From Streptomyces sp. CA-210063 (GTDB lineage Bacteria > Actinomycetota > Actinomycetes > Streptomycetales > Streptomycetaceae), in NCBI RefSeq assembly GCF_024612015.1, contig NZ_CP102512.1, positions 8,432,001 through 8,496,000 on the forward strand: 64,000 bases of DNA. Reading direction: 5' to 3'. The notes under the pieces are model-generated. The model had not been told where the DNA came from. It ran no database searches and saw only the letters and a program-made list of their open reading frames with translations. Each line of letters begins with the position of its first letter. Position 1 is the stretch's first letter. Position numbers and translations under genes: made by a program. This document shows, piece by piece, positions 25,017-33,444 of this stretch.

Positions 25017-26438
25017 ATGATGGGACGTCATGGGTGGAATTCGGGGGACCGGCGGTGGCGGCTCACCGCGCTGCTCGGCGTGGCGGCGGCGGTTCTCGCC
25101 CTGGTCGTGACCTTGCTCAACACGCTTCCCGGGAACGGCGGCAGCACCGCCGGCACCTCGCCCGACGGCGACAAGGTGCACGGCACGCCCGCCACCCCGT
25201 CCGAGGCCACCGGACCCGAGGTGGGCTGGGGCTTCACCCACACCCAGTTCAGCGCGGACGAGGGCAGCGAGGCCGCCGTCGGGCGCGTCGAGGAACGCCT
25301 CGGGGAGCAGCCCCTGCCGCAGATCCAGCACATCATGGGCTGGGGCGCCGGTAATCCCGAACCCGTCAAGGGGCGTTACGACTTCGAGGACATGGACCGG
25401 CGCGTCGACTTCGTCCGCGCCACCGGCGGCACCCCCGTCGTCACCCTGTGCTGCGCGCCCGACTGGATGAAGGGCGGCGAGTCCGGCGCCGACAACACCA
25501 ACTGGAGCCAGGCCGCGCTGGAGACCGCGCCCGAGCCGGAGCACTTCGCGGACTACGCCGCCCTCGCCGCGACCGTCGCCAAGCGCTACCCCGATGTACG
25601 GCACTTCATCGTCTGGAACGAGTTCAAGGGCTTCTGGAACAACAGCGAGGCCCGCTGGGACTACGAGGGGTACACCGAGCTGTACAACCTCGTCTACGAG
25701 GCCCTGAAGAAGGTTGACGAGGACATCATGGTCGGCGGGCCGTATCTGGTCATGGACAGTCTCGATCCGCGGCAGAAGCAGGACGCGTCGACATCGCTGA
25801 AGGGTCCCTGGGGTGCCATGGACCAGCGGGTCCTCGACGCGTTCGACTACTGGAACAAGAACAAGGCCGGCGCGGACTTCGTGGTGGTGGACGGGTCCAG
25901 TTACTCCAAGGACGACGATCTGATCCCCGACGAGTTCGCGGCCACCGACAAGTTCACGGCCGTGAGCGAGTGGGTGCGGGAGCGCTCCGCCGGCCTGCCG
26001 TTGTGGTGGGCCGAGTACTACGTGGAGCCCGCCGACGGTGATGACAACCGCCATGGCTGGTCCGAGAACCGTCGCGTCGCCGTCCAGGCCTCCGGGCTGA
26101 TCGGGATGGCCAAGGGTGGGGCGACCTCCGGGTTCTACTGGAATCCGGAGGAGAAGAGCGGGGAGTGCCCCGGGTGTCTGTGGACTCCCACGGACACGAA
26201 GGACGGTGGCGAGTCGCTGCCCATGTACGGCCTGCTGTCCCGGTTCAGCGAGGAGTTTCCGCCGGGGACCAGGTACGAGACGGTGTCCGTTGCGGCGGAT
26301 GACAAGCCGAACGTCCGGGTGCTGGCCGATGACAAGGCTGTGCTCGTGGTCAACACCCTCGATCGCAGGATCAGTGCGGAGATCGACGGTGAGAAGTTCG
26401 ATATGGGTGCGTACGAGGTGAAGTGGCTCAAGAGGTGA
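25017..26438 (+). CDS. Membrane-anchored GH39-like glycoside hydrolase
   Basis: The 473-474 residue protein (start ATG 25017 or 25020) has a cytosolic N-terminus, one membrane segment (LTALLGVAAAVLALVVTLL) and a large outer domain. In the TIM-barrel part, FIVWNEFKGFWN supplies the acid/base Glu after Asn (clan GH-A pattern) and LPLWWAEYYVEP supplies the nucleophile Glu. The overall design resembles family 39 beta-xylosidase-like enzymes, including PslG-type glycosidases found with exopolysaccharide operons. It is convergent with the polysaccharide operon that begins 107 bp away, so a role in trimming or releasing that polymer is a good inference. The C-terminal 80 residues form a small beta domain. 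No ribosome site is clear. Confidence 0.82.
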   Translation: MMGRHGWNSGDRRWRLTALLGVAAAVLALVVTLLNTLPGNGGSTAGTSPDGDKVHGTPATPSEATGPEVGWGFTHTQFSADEGSEAAVGRVEERLGEQPLPQIQHIMGWGAGNPEPVKGRYDFEDMDRRVDFVRATGGTPVVTLCCAPDWMKGGESGADNTNWSQAALETAPEPEHFADYAALAATVAKRYPDVRHFIVWNEFKGFWNNSEARWDYEGYTELYNLVYEALKKVDEDIMVGGPYLVMDSLDPRQKQDASTSLKGPWGAMDQRVLDAFDYWNKNKAGADFVVVDGSSYSKDDDLIPDEFAATDKFTAVSEWVRERSAGLPLWWAEYYVEPADGDDNRHGWSENRRVAVQASGLIGMAKGGATSGFYWNPEEKSGECPGCLWTPTDTKDGGESLPMYGLLSRFSEEFPPGTRYETVSVAADDKPNVRVLADDKAVLVVNTLDRRISAEIDGEKFDMGAYEVKWLKR

Positions 26439-26529
26439 CTGCCGCGGGGGGCGTGGGGAACTGCGGGACCGTCGTGGCTGGTCGCGCCCACGCGGCGGAG
26501 CCGCATATCGATACAGCCCCGCGCCCCTG

Positions 26530-26546
26530 AAGGGGCTTCGCCCCTT
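26530..26546. terminator. Short terminator hairpin between convergent operons
   Basis: AAGGGGC (26530-26536) and GCCCCTT (26540-26546) form a 7-bp stem with a TTC loop. The hairpin overlaps the stop codon of the flippase fusion. The preceding CCCCGCGCCCCTG resembles the dispersed repeat seen at 10761 and 50604. Confidence 0.6.
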
Positions 26547-29500
26547 ACGGCGCGCCCATCGTCAAGAAGCGCTGTACGAGTGATGCCAGCAGCAGTGCCA
26601 GCAGCGGCAGGCTGAACCAGAAGCTGCTCTGGAGCCAGCGGAGTTGGCGGACGCTCGGGGGGATCGCCACGCGTACGACCTCGCGGACGCTCAGCAGGAC
26701 GATCAGGGCGATCGCGGCGAGGCCGCCCACGACCGACCACGGGGTCCAGGTGACCTGGGGGCCGATCGGTCCGGGGTCGGCCTCGGGGGCCTTTCCGGGC
26801 TGGTCGCGCAGGGCGAAGATCGTGGCGTCGGCGTTGGCGAAGACCTGCTTGAGGTCCTCGCGCTTGTCGAGGTTCTGGATGAGCCGGGACTCCCAGTTCC
26901 TGGAGTAACCGGCGTCCATCTGGAGCGAGGTGACCTGGCTGCGGTTGATCATCAGATACGAGTTGGCGCCGGCGTCCTTCAGGGCCTTGGCCACGCCGGA
27001 CACCAGGACCGGGTCGCTCGGCGCGAGCGTCGGCACGTACTCGACCTTCTCCATGTCCCGCGCGCCCCACGGCATCGCGGGCGTCACGCTGTTCACCGGG
27101 TCGTCGCTGAGCCAGAGGAGCCGTACGGTCGGGTCGTCGTGGGCGTAGACGTACTCCATGGCGGCGACCTCGCCCGGGCGGACGCGCTCGAAGGGCTCGT
27201 TGCCCCAGCGGGCGATCAGGAAGCCGCCGATGAGGACGAGGCCGGCCATGAGGGCGGCCAGCGGGGCGAGGCTCACCCGGTCCTTGTCACGCTCCTCGGC
27301 CGTGGCGCCGGTGCGCGGGAAGAGGGCGAGGCCCGCGAGCAGGGCGGCGCCGGGCAGGGCGAACATGAAGACGCGCAGGGCCATCTCACCGCCGTACGAC
27401 TGCATGCCGAAGCCCAGGAACGGCACGAAGGTCAGGACCAGCAGTGAACGTTCGCGGTACTTGTTCTCGCGGCGGCGCAGGAAGCCGTAGCAGGCCAGGA
27501 GCATGACCAGGCCGGCGAGGGCGACGCGGGCGTACAGCACGAGTTTGTGGGTCGAACTGCCCTCGCCGATACGGCCGGAGACGGACGAGGTGACGTTCCC
27601 GCCCACGCCGCCGACCCCGCCGAAGAGTTCGTCGAAATGGCCGGACCAGTACGGCTCGGCGAGGAAGCCCACCCACACGGCGACCATGACGCCGAACAGG
27701 ATCGGCAGGCCGCGCAGCTCGGAGCGGCCGACCAGGACGAGGACCGCGAGGACGCCCAGCATCACGAACGGGGTGAGCTGATGGGCGGGGACCGTCGCCG
27801 CGTACAGCGCGATCAGGACCATCAGCAGGACCGCCCGCCGGCGGCGGTCCGTCGGTTCCACCTCCGCCTCGCCGGGGCGCACCTTGCCCCACAGCATGTG
27901 CGGGGCGCGGAACCAGACCAGGAGGATCGCGACGAAGGCCAGGTAGAGAAGGTAGGTGAAGCCCTGGGGGGAGAAGTAGTCCTGGCCCACCCAGCCGCTC
28001 AGGACGAAGATCCAGACTCCCGTCCACCTGGCACGCCAGCCCGCCCGCATATGGCGGGTGAGGAGGAACAGCGGGGGCAGATAGAGGAGTTGGACGGCCG
28101 TCGGCCACCAGCGGATGATTTCGGTGAAGTCGCTGACCCCGCAGGCCTCGGCGACGAACGCGGCCGCCGCGAAGAAGCCCGGCCAGCTCCAGCGGGCGTC
28201 CAGGTCGGGGACGGCCGAGCCGGTGCGGTCGATGTAGTCGATGAAGCCCAGGTGCTGCCAGGCCGTGGCGAACCTGGGCTCGGCCTCGATCACGGCGGGC
28301 AGCGCGTGCAGGGAGAAGACGGTGGCCAGCAGCGTGATCAGCAGCAGACCCCGGTGCTCGCGGGCCGGCCACAGCAGCGAGGCGAACACCGTGGCCAGCA
28401 GCGCCGCCCCGACCAGCGTCGGGGTGGGCAGCACGGAGATCAGGCCGAGCCCGCCCATCCCGTCCAGGTCGGCGTCGTCCAGCGTCAGCGCCGGCAGCCA
28501 GTACAGCAGGAGCGCGGAGAGCAGCAGAAAGCCGAGGACCACACCGGTGATCGTGGGGTGCAGCAGCCGTTCCCGGAGGGGCACACGCGGTGCCTCCTGA
28601 GCGGACGGCACCTCTTGGACCTGGGCTTTCATCGGCTCCTGTACGGGCTTGACCGGTTCCTCGGCTTCCTGCTCCCGTTCCTCGGCTTCCTGTACGAAGG
28701 CCGCTTCCCGTACGGCCTCCTCGAACGGGGCGTCCACCTCCGGGGCCTGAGCCGGGCCCAGGGACGATTCCGAGCCGGGCTCTCGTTCTTCAACAGGCAG
28801 ACCCAGCGAGGGTGGCATTCCGAGTGGGCGTGTCGGCCGGTCCTGGGCCCAGGCCGGCCGGTGGTCCTTGCGTACGGACGCGGTTCCGGTGGGCGGGGTG
28901 CCGGGGCCGGGGCGGACGTCCGGGCGGCGTTCCAGATGGTCGAAGTCGAGGTGGACACCGAGGGCCAGGGTGTCGGCGTCGAGCCGCCGGGTCCAGGCGC
29001 CGCTCTGCTTCTTCGCGGCGGAGGCCACCCGGCCCAGGTCGGCGAGGTCGCCGTCCGGTGCCGCGTCCGCGGGCACCTCGGCGGGCGGCGCGGTCCGCAC
29101 GATCCGGTACAGCCTGGGCGCGGCGATCAGCACGATCACCGCGAGGCTGGAGATCTCGGCGACACCCGCGCCGGTCAGACCCATCCGGGGGAGCAGGACC
29201 AGCGTCAGACCGAGGACCAGGGCGCACAGCAGACCCTGGAGCCAGGCGAGTCCGGCGGTGCGGCTCTGGGCGCGCAGCACCGCGAAGTACGTCTCCATCA
29301 CGACCCGCAGCGCCGCGCCGACCGCGAACCAGCGCAGCAGCGGGGTCGCCGCGTCCGCGTAGCCCTGCCCGAAGACGGCCAGGATCCACGGCGCCCCGAA
29401 GAACAGCCCCGCGCACACCGGCAGCATGATCCGGGCCATCCGCCTCAGCGCGGCCCGGGTGTTGGCGGCGAGCCGCGCCGGGTCGTGCGCGCCCTCCACG

Positions 29501-30441
29501 GTCAGGGAGGCGCCCATGTTGATGGCGAGCAGGTTGACCGTGCCGCCGATGGTGGTGGTGATGTAGAAGTACGCGTTGTCGGCGGAGCTGACCTGGGCGG
29601 CGACGATCACCGGGACCAGATAGACCACGGCCAGCGAGAAGAGCGAGCCGGTGTAGTCGCCCGCGAGGAAACGGCCGATCTCCTTCAGCGAGGGCGGACG
29701 CGTGTGGTCCGCGGTGGCCTTCACATGCTTCGGGATCAGCCGCCGGAACACCAGCCAGCCCAGCGGCAGCACGGACATCGCGATCGCCGCCACCCAGGAC
29801 ACGAAGACGCCCATGGTCGGGATCGCGGCGGCGAACACCACCAGCAGCACCAGCTTCACCGCCGAGAACACGGTGTTGCCGACCGGCACCCACATCGCGC
29901 TGCGCAGCCCGGTGAGCACCCCGTCCTGGAGCGTCAGCAGAGACCAGGCGACCACCGCGAGCACGAAGAACACGGCGTTCACCGGGTCGTGCAGGAAACG
30001 GTACGACGACCCCCACAGGCCCAGCGTCAGCAGGAACACGCCTGCCGCGAGCGCCACGATCACCGAACTTCCCGCGTACGTACGGAAGATCAGCCGCCCC
30101 GTACCGCGGCCCGCGACGGGGATGAACCGGGCCAGCGCGCCCATCAGCGTCAGCGCGGTGAGCCCCGCCAGGAGCTTCATCGCGGCGATCGCGGCGGAGC
30201 CCTGGCCGACCGAGGCCTCGGTGTAGTAGCGGGCGGCGGCCAGCCAGAAGCCGAGGCCCAGCACGGCCGAGATACCGGTGTTCAGCATCAGGGCGTAGGC
30301 GTTGCGGAACAGCTGCTCGCCCCCCGCCCCTGTGCCCAGCCCGGGCAGTCGCAGCCTGCGGCCGGAGCCGGACTTCTGCTCGGTCTCCTCGGTCGTGGTG
30401 CCCTCGGCCTCTTGTGCCGTGGTGGTCGTCGTGTCAGACAC
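26545..30441 (-). CDS. Wzx-type flippase fused to a second multi-TM domain
   Basis: The 1298-residue protein has three parts. Residues about 45-455 are a MATE/Wzx-like lipid-linked oligosaccharide flippase with about 12-14 helices (GQGSAAIAAMKLLAGLTALTLMG; FLAGDYTGSLFSLAVVYLVPV). Residues about 460-620 are a hydrophilic Glu/Pro/Gln-rich linker. Residues about 625-1298 form a second membrane domain with roughly ten helices, an aromatic loop (GWVGQDYFSPQGFTYLLYL), a 150-residue soluble stretch and two final helices; this resembles polymerase/ligase-like or GT-C membrane proteins. I infer one polypeptide joining export and polymerisation of a surface polysaccharide. GTG 30441 overlaps the deacetylase stop by eight bases; a longer in-frame ATG lies at 30537. 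It is the last gene of a four-gene overlapping operon. Confidence 0.82.
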   Translation of the reverse strand: MSDTTTTTAQEAEGTTTEETEQKSGSGRRLRLPGLGTGAGGEQLFRNAYALMLNTGISAVLGLGFWLAAARYYTEASVGQGSAAIAAMKLLAGLTALTLMGALARFIPVAGRGTGRLIFRTYAGSSVIVALAAGVFLLTLGLWGSSYRFLHDPVNAVFFVLAVVAWSLLTLQDGVLTGLRSAMWVPVGNTVFSAVKLVLLVVFAAAIPTMGVFVSWVAAIAMSVLPLGWLVFRRLIPKHVKATADHTRPPSLKEIGRFLAGDYTGSLFSLAVVYLVPVIVAAQVSSADNAYFYITTTIGGTVNLLAINMGASLTVEGAHDPARLAANTRAALRRMARIMLPVCAGLFFGAPWILAVFGQGYADAATPLLRWFAVGAALRVVMETYFAVLRAQSRTAGLAWLQGLLCALVLGLTLVLLPRMGLTGAGVAEISSLAVIVLIAAPRLYRIVRTAPPAEVPADAAPDGDLADLGRVASAAKKQSGAWTRRLDADTLALGVHLDFDHLERRPDVRPGPGTPPTGTASVRKDHRPAWAQDRPTRPLGMPPSLGLPVEEREPGSESSLGPAQAPEVDAPFEEAVREAAFVQEAEEREQEAEEPVKPVQEPMKAQVQEVPSAQEAPRVPLRERLLHPTITGVVLGFLLLSALLLYWLPALTLDDADLDGMGGLGLISVLPTPTLVGAALLATVFASLLWPAREHRGLLLITLLATVFSLHALPAVIEAEPRFATAWQHLGFIDYIDRTGSAVPDLDARWSWPGFFAAAAFVAEACGVSDFTEIIRWWPTAVQLLYLPPLFLLTRHMRAGWRARWTGVWIFVLSGWVGQDYFSPQGFTYLLYLAFVAILLVWFRAPHMLWGKVRPGEAEVEPTDRRRRAVLLMVLIALYAATVPAHQLTPFVMLGVLAVLVLVGRSELRGLPILFGVMVAVWVGFLAEPYWSGHFDELFGGVGGVGGNVTSSVSGRIGEGSSTHKLVLYARVALAGLVMLLACYGFLRRRENKYRERSLLVLTFVPFLGFGMQSYGGEMALRVFMFALPGAALLAGLALFPRTGATAEERDKDRVSLAPLAALMAGLVLIGGFLIARWGNEPFERVRPGEVAAMEYVYAHDDPTVRLLWLSDDPVNSVTPAMPWGARDMEKVEYVPTLAPSDPVLVSGVAKALKDAGANSYLMINRSQVTSLQMDAGYSRNWESRLIQNLDKREDLKQVFANADATIFALRDQPGKAPEADPGPIGPQVTWTPWSVVGGLAAIALIVLLSVREVVRVAIPPSVRQLRWLQSSFWFSLPLLALLLASLVQRFLTMGAP

Positions 30442-31240
30442 GGGAACGGATGGCCTTCCGGACCTGTCGTGCTCTTCGGACCATGGCGTACCCCTTGGTG
30501 AGGGCACGGTCCCGGGCGAAGTCGCGGGCGATCGCACGGCCCTCGATCAGCCGCTCGAACTCCACGGCTCCCGTGGAGCGCCGCACGGTGACCCTTCGCA
30601 GCGCGTACGGGCCCTGCCGGCGCCGGGCGAGCGCGTTGCCGACCGCCAGCGACTGGGCGAACCCCGCCTCGCGCACCGCGACGCGCACCCGGCGGCTGGA
30701 GTAGCCGTACGGGTACGCGAACGAGACGGGCCGGGTGCCCAGTTCGTCGGCGACGATCCTCCGGCAGCGCCGCAGCTCGAACCGGAGCCGGTCGTCGTCC
30801 AGCATGTCGAGCTGCGGATGCGTGTGGCTGTGCCCGCCGATCTCCACACCGTGCTCGGCGAGTTCGCGCACCTGGGCCCAGTCGAGCATGGTGTCGAGGG
30901 CACCGCCGTTGTCGTACGGGCCCTTGATCCAGGCCGTGGAGACGAACAGCGAGGCCGCGAAGCCGTGCTTGACGAGGACGGGCAGGGCGTGGCGGTGCAC
31001 GCCCTCGTAGCCGTCGTCGAAGGTGACCAGCACGGGCCGGGCGGGGAGCGGGCGGCCCGACCGCCAACTCGCCGCCAGATCGGCCGTGTCGACCGGGGTG
31101 AAACCCAGGTCGTCGATGAGGGCCATCTGCTCCGCGAAGGCCTCCGGGGTCACCGACAGGTCCCGGGTCGCGTCGTTCGGCGAGGTGGAGACCGCGTGGT
31201 ACATCAGGATCGGTACGGCTGATTCCATCGCTTCCGTCAT
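30434..31240 (-). CDS. Polysaccharide deacetylase (NodB domain, CE4)
   Basis: The 268-residue protein has the NodB motifs: RPVLVTFDDGYEGV (catalytic Asp and first metal ligand) and GGHSHTHPQL (His-x3-His metal ligands), followed by SFAYPYGYSSRRV. There is no signal peptide or membrane helix, so it either acts inside the cell on lipid-linked intermediates or leaves by another route. CE4 enzymes remove N- or O-acetyl groups from sugar polymers. Its start overlaps the preceding glycosyltransferase stop (ATGA) and its stop overlaps the flippase start, consistent with a single assembly line for one polysaccharide. Confidence 0.9.
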   Translation of the reverse strand: MTEAMESAVPILMYHAVSTSPNDATRDLSVTPEAFAEQMALIDDLGFTPVDTADLAASWRSGRPLPARPVLVTFDDGYEGVHRHALPVLVKHGFAASLFVSTAWIKGPYDNGGALDTMLDWAQVRELAEHGVEIGGHSHTHPQLDMLDDDRLRFELRRCRRIVADELGTRPVSFAYPYGYSSRRVRVAVREAGFAQSLAVGNALARRRQGPYALRRVTVRRSTGAVEFERLIEGRAIARDFARDRALTKGYAMVRRARQVRKAIRSRV

Positions 31241-32250
31241 GACGAGCCCCCCTCGCCCCCCTTGCCGGCGGTGCCGCCCGGAATCTCGCCGACCGAGAAC
31301 GTGACGTCACCCCTGCGGGCCCGGACGCTCCCGACAACGTACCCCCCGGCCGCCGCCGCCACCCCCGCGACGATCGCGCCCGCGCGTCCCGCGCCCCCCT
31401 TGCGGCCGAGCAGCGCGTCGCGCAGCCCGCGCGCCACCCCGGCGGGCAGCACACGGGTGGTGTACCGGCGCTCCGACTCCAGCCCCTTGCCGGCGCCGAC
31501 GCTCCGCGCCACCAGCGCCTTCGACAGGCCCTCGGCGTACGTACGCGTGCGGAAGTACCCGAAGCGCTCCCGCGCGTCGGGCACCCGGTGGTGGATCACC
31601 GCCCGGTCGTCGAGCAGCAGGACCGCGTCCGGTCTGGCCCGGGAGAGACGGATGCACAGCTCCGTCTCCTCACAGCCCAGCGGGCGCTTGTCCCCGTCGC
31701 GGCCGATGCCCGTGGCGAAGCCGCCGGCCGCGTCGAAGGCGCCGCGGCGGAACGAGGCGTTGCCGCCGAGTACGTTGCGGACCTCGGCGACACCGCCCGG
31801 CAGGCCCTTGTAGGCGCAGCCCACCACCCAGTCGAACTCCTCCGGGAACCAGGCCGGGCGGCGGCCGGACGCCCACACGGGCACCGTCCGGCCGCCGACG
31901 GCCATGACCCGGGGATCGGCGTACCCCTCGACGAAGTACCGCAGCCAGTCGCGCTCGGCGACGGCGTCGTCGTCGAGGAACGCGATGATCTCCCCGTACG
32001 AGGCGGCGATGCCCGTGTTGCGGCCCGCGGACAGCCCGCGGGGGCCCGCGTTGGCGAGCACCCGGACCTCCTCAACCTCTTTGTACTCCCTGGTCAGACG
32101 CTCCAGCAGCGCCTGGTTGTGGTCCACCACCAGGAGCGTCTCCAGGGCCGGCCGGGACTGGGCGCGCACCGAGGCGACCGCCGCGAGGATGTCCTCCCAG
32201 CGGTCCTCGGTGTACGCACAGATCACGACCGAGACGGCCGGCTCGTTCAA
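31237..32250 (-). CDS. Family 2 glycosyltransferase
   Basis: The 337-residue protein has a GT-A core: AVSVVICAYTEDRW at the start, GLSAGRNTGIAASYGEIIAFLDDDAV (nucleotide-sugar binding DDD) and a later PLGCEETELCIRL that supplies the usual catalytic base (EE/ED motif). The C-terminus has a weakly hydrophobic Ala/Gly-rich segment (AIVAGVAAAAGGYVVGSV) that may attach it to the membrane. I chose TTG 32250: it overlaps the preceding stop in TTGA, GGGGAGAG lies five bases upstream, and the fold starts immediately. Longer in-frame starts would run antisense-like through the previous gene. The donor and acceptor sugars are unknown. Confidence 0.88.
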   Translation of the reverse strand: MNEPAVSVVICAYTEDRWEDILAAVASVRAQSRPALETLLVVDHNQALLERLTREYKEVEEVRVLANAGPRGLSAGRNTGIAASYGEIIAFLDDDAVAERDWLRYFVEGYADPRVMAVGGRTVPVWASGRRPAWFPEEFDWVVGCAYKGLPGGVAEVRNVLGGNASFRRGAFDAAGGFATGIGRDGDKRPLGCEETELCIRLSRARPDAVLLLDDRAVIHHRVPDARERFGYFRTRTYAEGLSKALVARSVGAGKGLESERRYTTRVLPAGVARGLRDALLGRKGGAGRAGAIVAGVAAAAGGYVVGSVRARRGDVTFSVGEIPGGTAGKGGEGGSS

Positions 32251-33080
32251 GACGACTCTCCCCGGCCGGCGGTGAGCATCGTCGCGTGCGAACGGCGGCG
32301 CAGCGCACGCCGGTTGGAGCGCTCCTTCAGGATCACCTTCAGCACGCGCAGCCCGTCGCGCACGGCCCGCAGATTGCTCGCGCCGTGGATGCGCAGATAC
32401 TCGTGGCTGGGGATCTCCTGCACCTTCAGGCCCGCCTTGACGACCCGGATGTTCATCAGGGTCTCCACCTCGAAGCCGGTGCAGTCGAGGTCGATCTTGT
32501 CCAGGCAGTGCCGCCAGAACGCGTTGTAGCCGTAGCACAGGTCGGTGTAGCGGGCGCCGAACTTGCGGTTCACGGTGGTGCACAGCGCCCAGTTGCCGAG
32601 CTTGCGGATCAGGGTCATGTCGTCGGTGCCGCCGCCGTTGGCGAAGCGGGAACCCTTGGCGAAGTCCGCGCCCGAGACGAGGGCGGAGACGTACGACACG
32701 ATCTCGTGGCCGTCGGCCGAGCCGTCCGCGTCGACCATCACGATGATGTCGCCGGTGCACGCCTTGAAACCGGTGATCAGGGCGTCCCCCTTGCCCTTCC
32801 CGCGCTGCGGGACGACCTTGACGTCCGGCCACAGCTCGCGGGCCACCTCGACGGTGTTGTCGGTGGAGTTGCCGTCGACCAGGACCACCTCGTGGATCCA
32901 GCCGGGCAGTGTTTTGAAGACGTACGGAAGGTTCTCCGCCTCGTTCATGGCGGGGATCACCACACTCACCGGCGGCGCGATGGCCAGGTGGTTGGAGATC
33001 GGCCGGTACTTCGCGAGCGCCGAGGACTCGGCGCTCGTGGTATCGGAATCGGATATCGCCGGGCGCAGAACTGAGCTCAT
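32247..33080 (-). CDS. Family 2 glycosyltransferase, dolichyl-phosphate mannose synthase-like
   Basis: The 277-residue enzyme has VSVVIPAMNEAENLPYV, VLVDGNSTDNTVEVA and GDIIVMVDADGSADG (DAD metal/nucleotide motif), then GSRFANGGGTDD and a C-terminal amphipathic end without membrane helices. This is the polyprenyl-phosphate glycosyltransferase branch of GT2, so it may load a sugar onto a polyprenyl carrier used by the membrane glycosyltransferases of the locus. ATG 33080 follows a GAGGG about ten bases upstream. It is the first gene of the operon, and its stop overlaps the next start (TTGA). Confidence 0.88.
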   Translation of the reverse strand: MSSVLRPAISDSDTTSAESSALAKYRPISNHLAIAPPVSVVIPAMNEAENLPYVFKTLPGWIHEVVLVDGNSTDNTVEVARELWPDVKVVPQRGKGKGDALITGFKACTGDIIVMVDADGSADGHEIVSYVSALVSGADFAKGSRFANGGGTDDMTLIRKLGNWALCTTVNRKFGARYTDLCYGYNAFWRHCLDKIDLDCTGFEVETLMNIRVVKAGLKVQEIPSHEYLRIHGASNLRAVRDGLRVLKVILKERSNRRALRRRSHATMLTAGRGESS

Positions 33081-33444
33081 GAGTCTGGTCCCTCTCGTCC
33101 GGTGAACCACCCGCCCCTGGGTGGTTCGGCTCTTTGTCCGGTTCGAAAGGGGGGTTCTCACTTACGGCATGCCGAGACCGATCTCCGTATCGATCTCGTG
33201 CACACCCGGTGAGCTGGCAAAAGCCGGCCGACTGTCGCGACTCGGCAGTCGGTCGCGCGGCGCGACTCGGTAATAGTTGCGGTCACCGAGCACGGCACCC
33301 CCCTACCGCGCCCCGCGCCGGGACCGTCGAGCTCCCTGAGCCCTCCCCTAGGAGCATGTGCCGACGGACCGATGCGGGTGGATGTGTAACGATGTACGAA
33401 GGTATTGATGGTTGCACCCTTATGGCAAGGCCTATTACGAGGTC
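33081..33444 (-). other. Promoter region of polysaccharide operon
   Basis: The 364-bp gap precedes the four-gene operon and follows the acyltransferase gene. It contains two copies of CGCGACTCGG about 25-30 bp apart near 33240-33270 and a relatively AT-rich run at 33395-33465. I see no certain promoter hexamers and no supportable small gene. Confidence 0.45.

Noticed and set aside
27547..30501. A 984-codon open frame on the plus strand
   Set aside because: It runs antisense to the flippase fusion and its composition (Gln, Arg, Gly, His rich, no domain) is that of a GC-rich shadow frame.
31237..32832. A 531-residue version of the second glycosyltransferase
   Set aside because: The extra N-terminus overlaps the previous glycosyltransferase in another frame and is Arg/Gly-rich; TTG 32250 with a ribosome site begins the fold.
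33105..33160. tRNA-like segment with GGTTCGA near 33140
   Set aside because: The T-loop-like heptamer stands alone without acceptor, D or anticodon stems.
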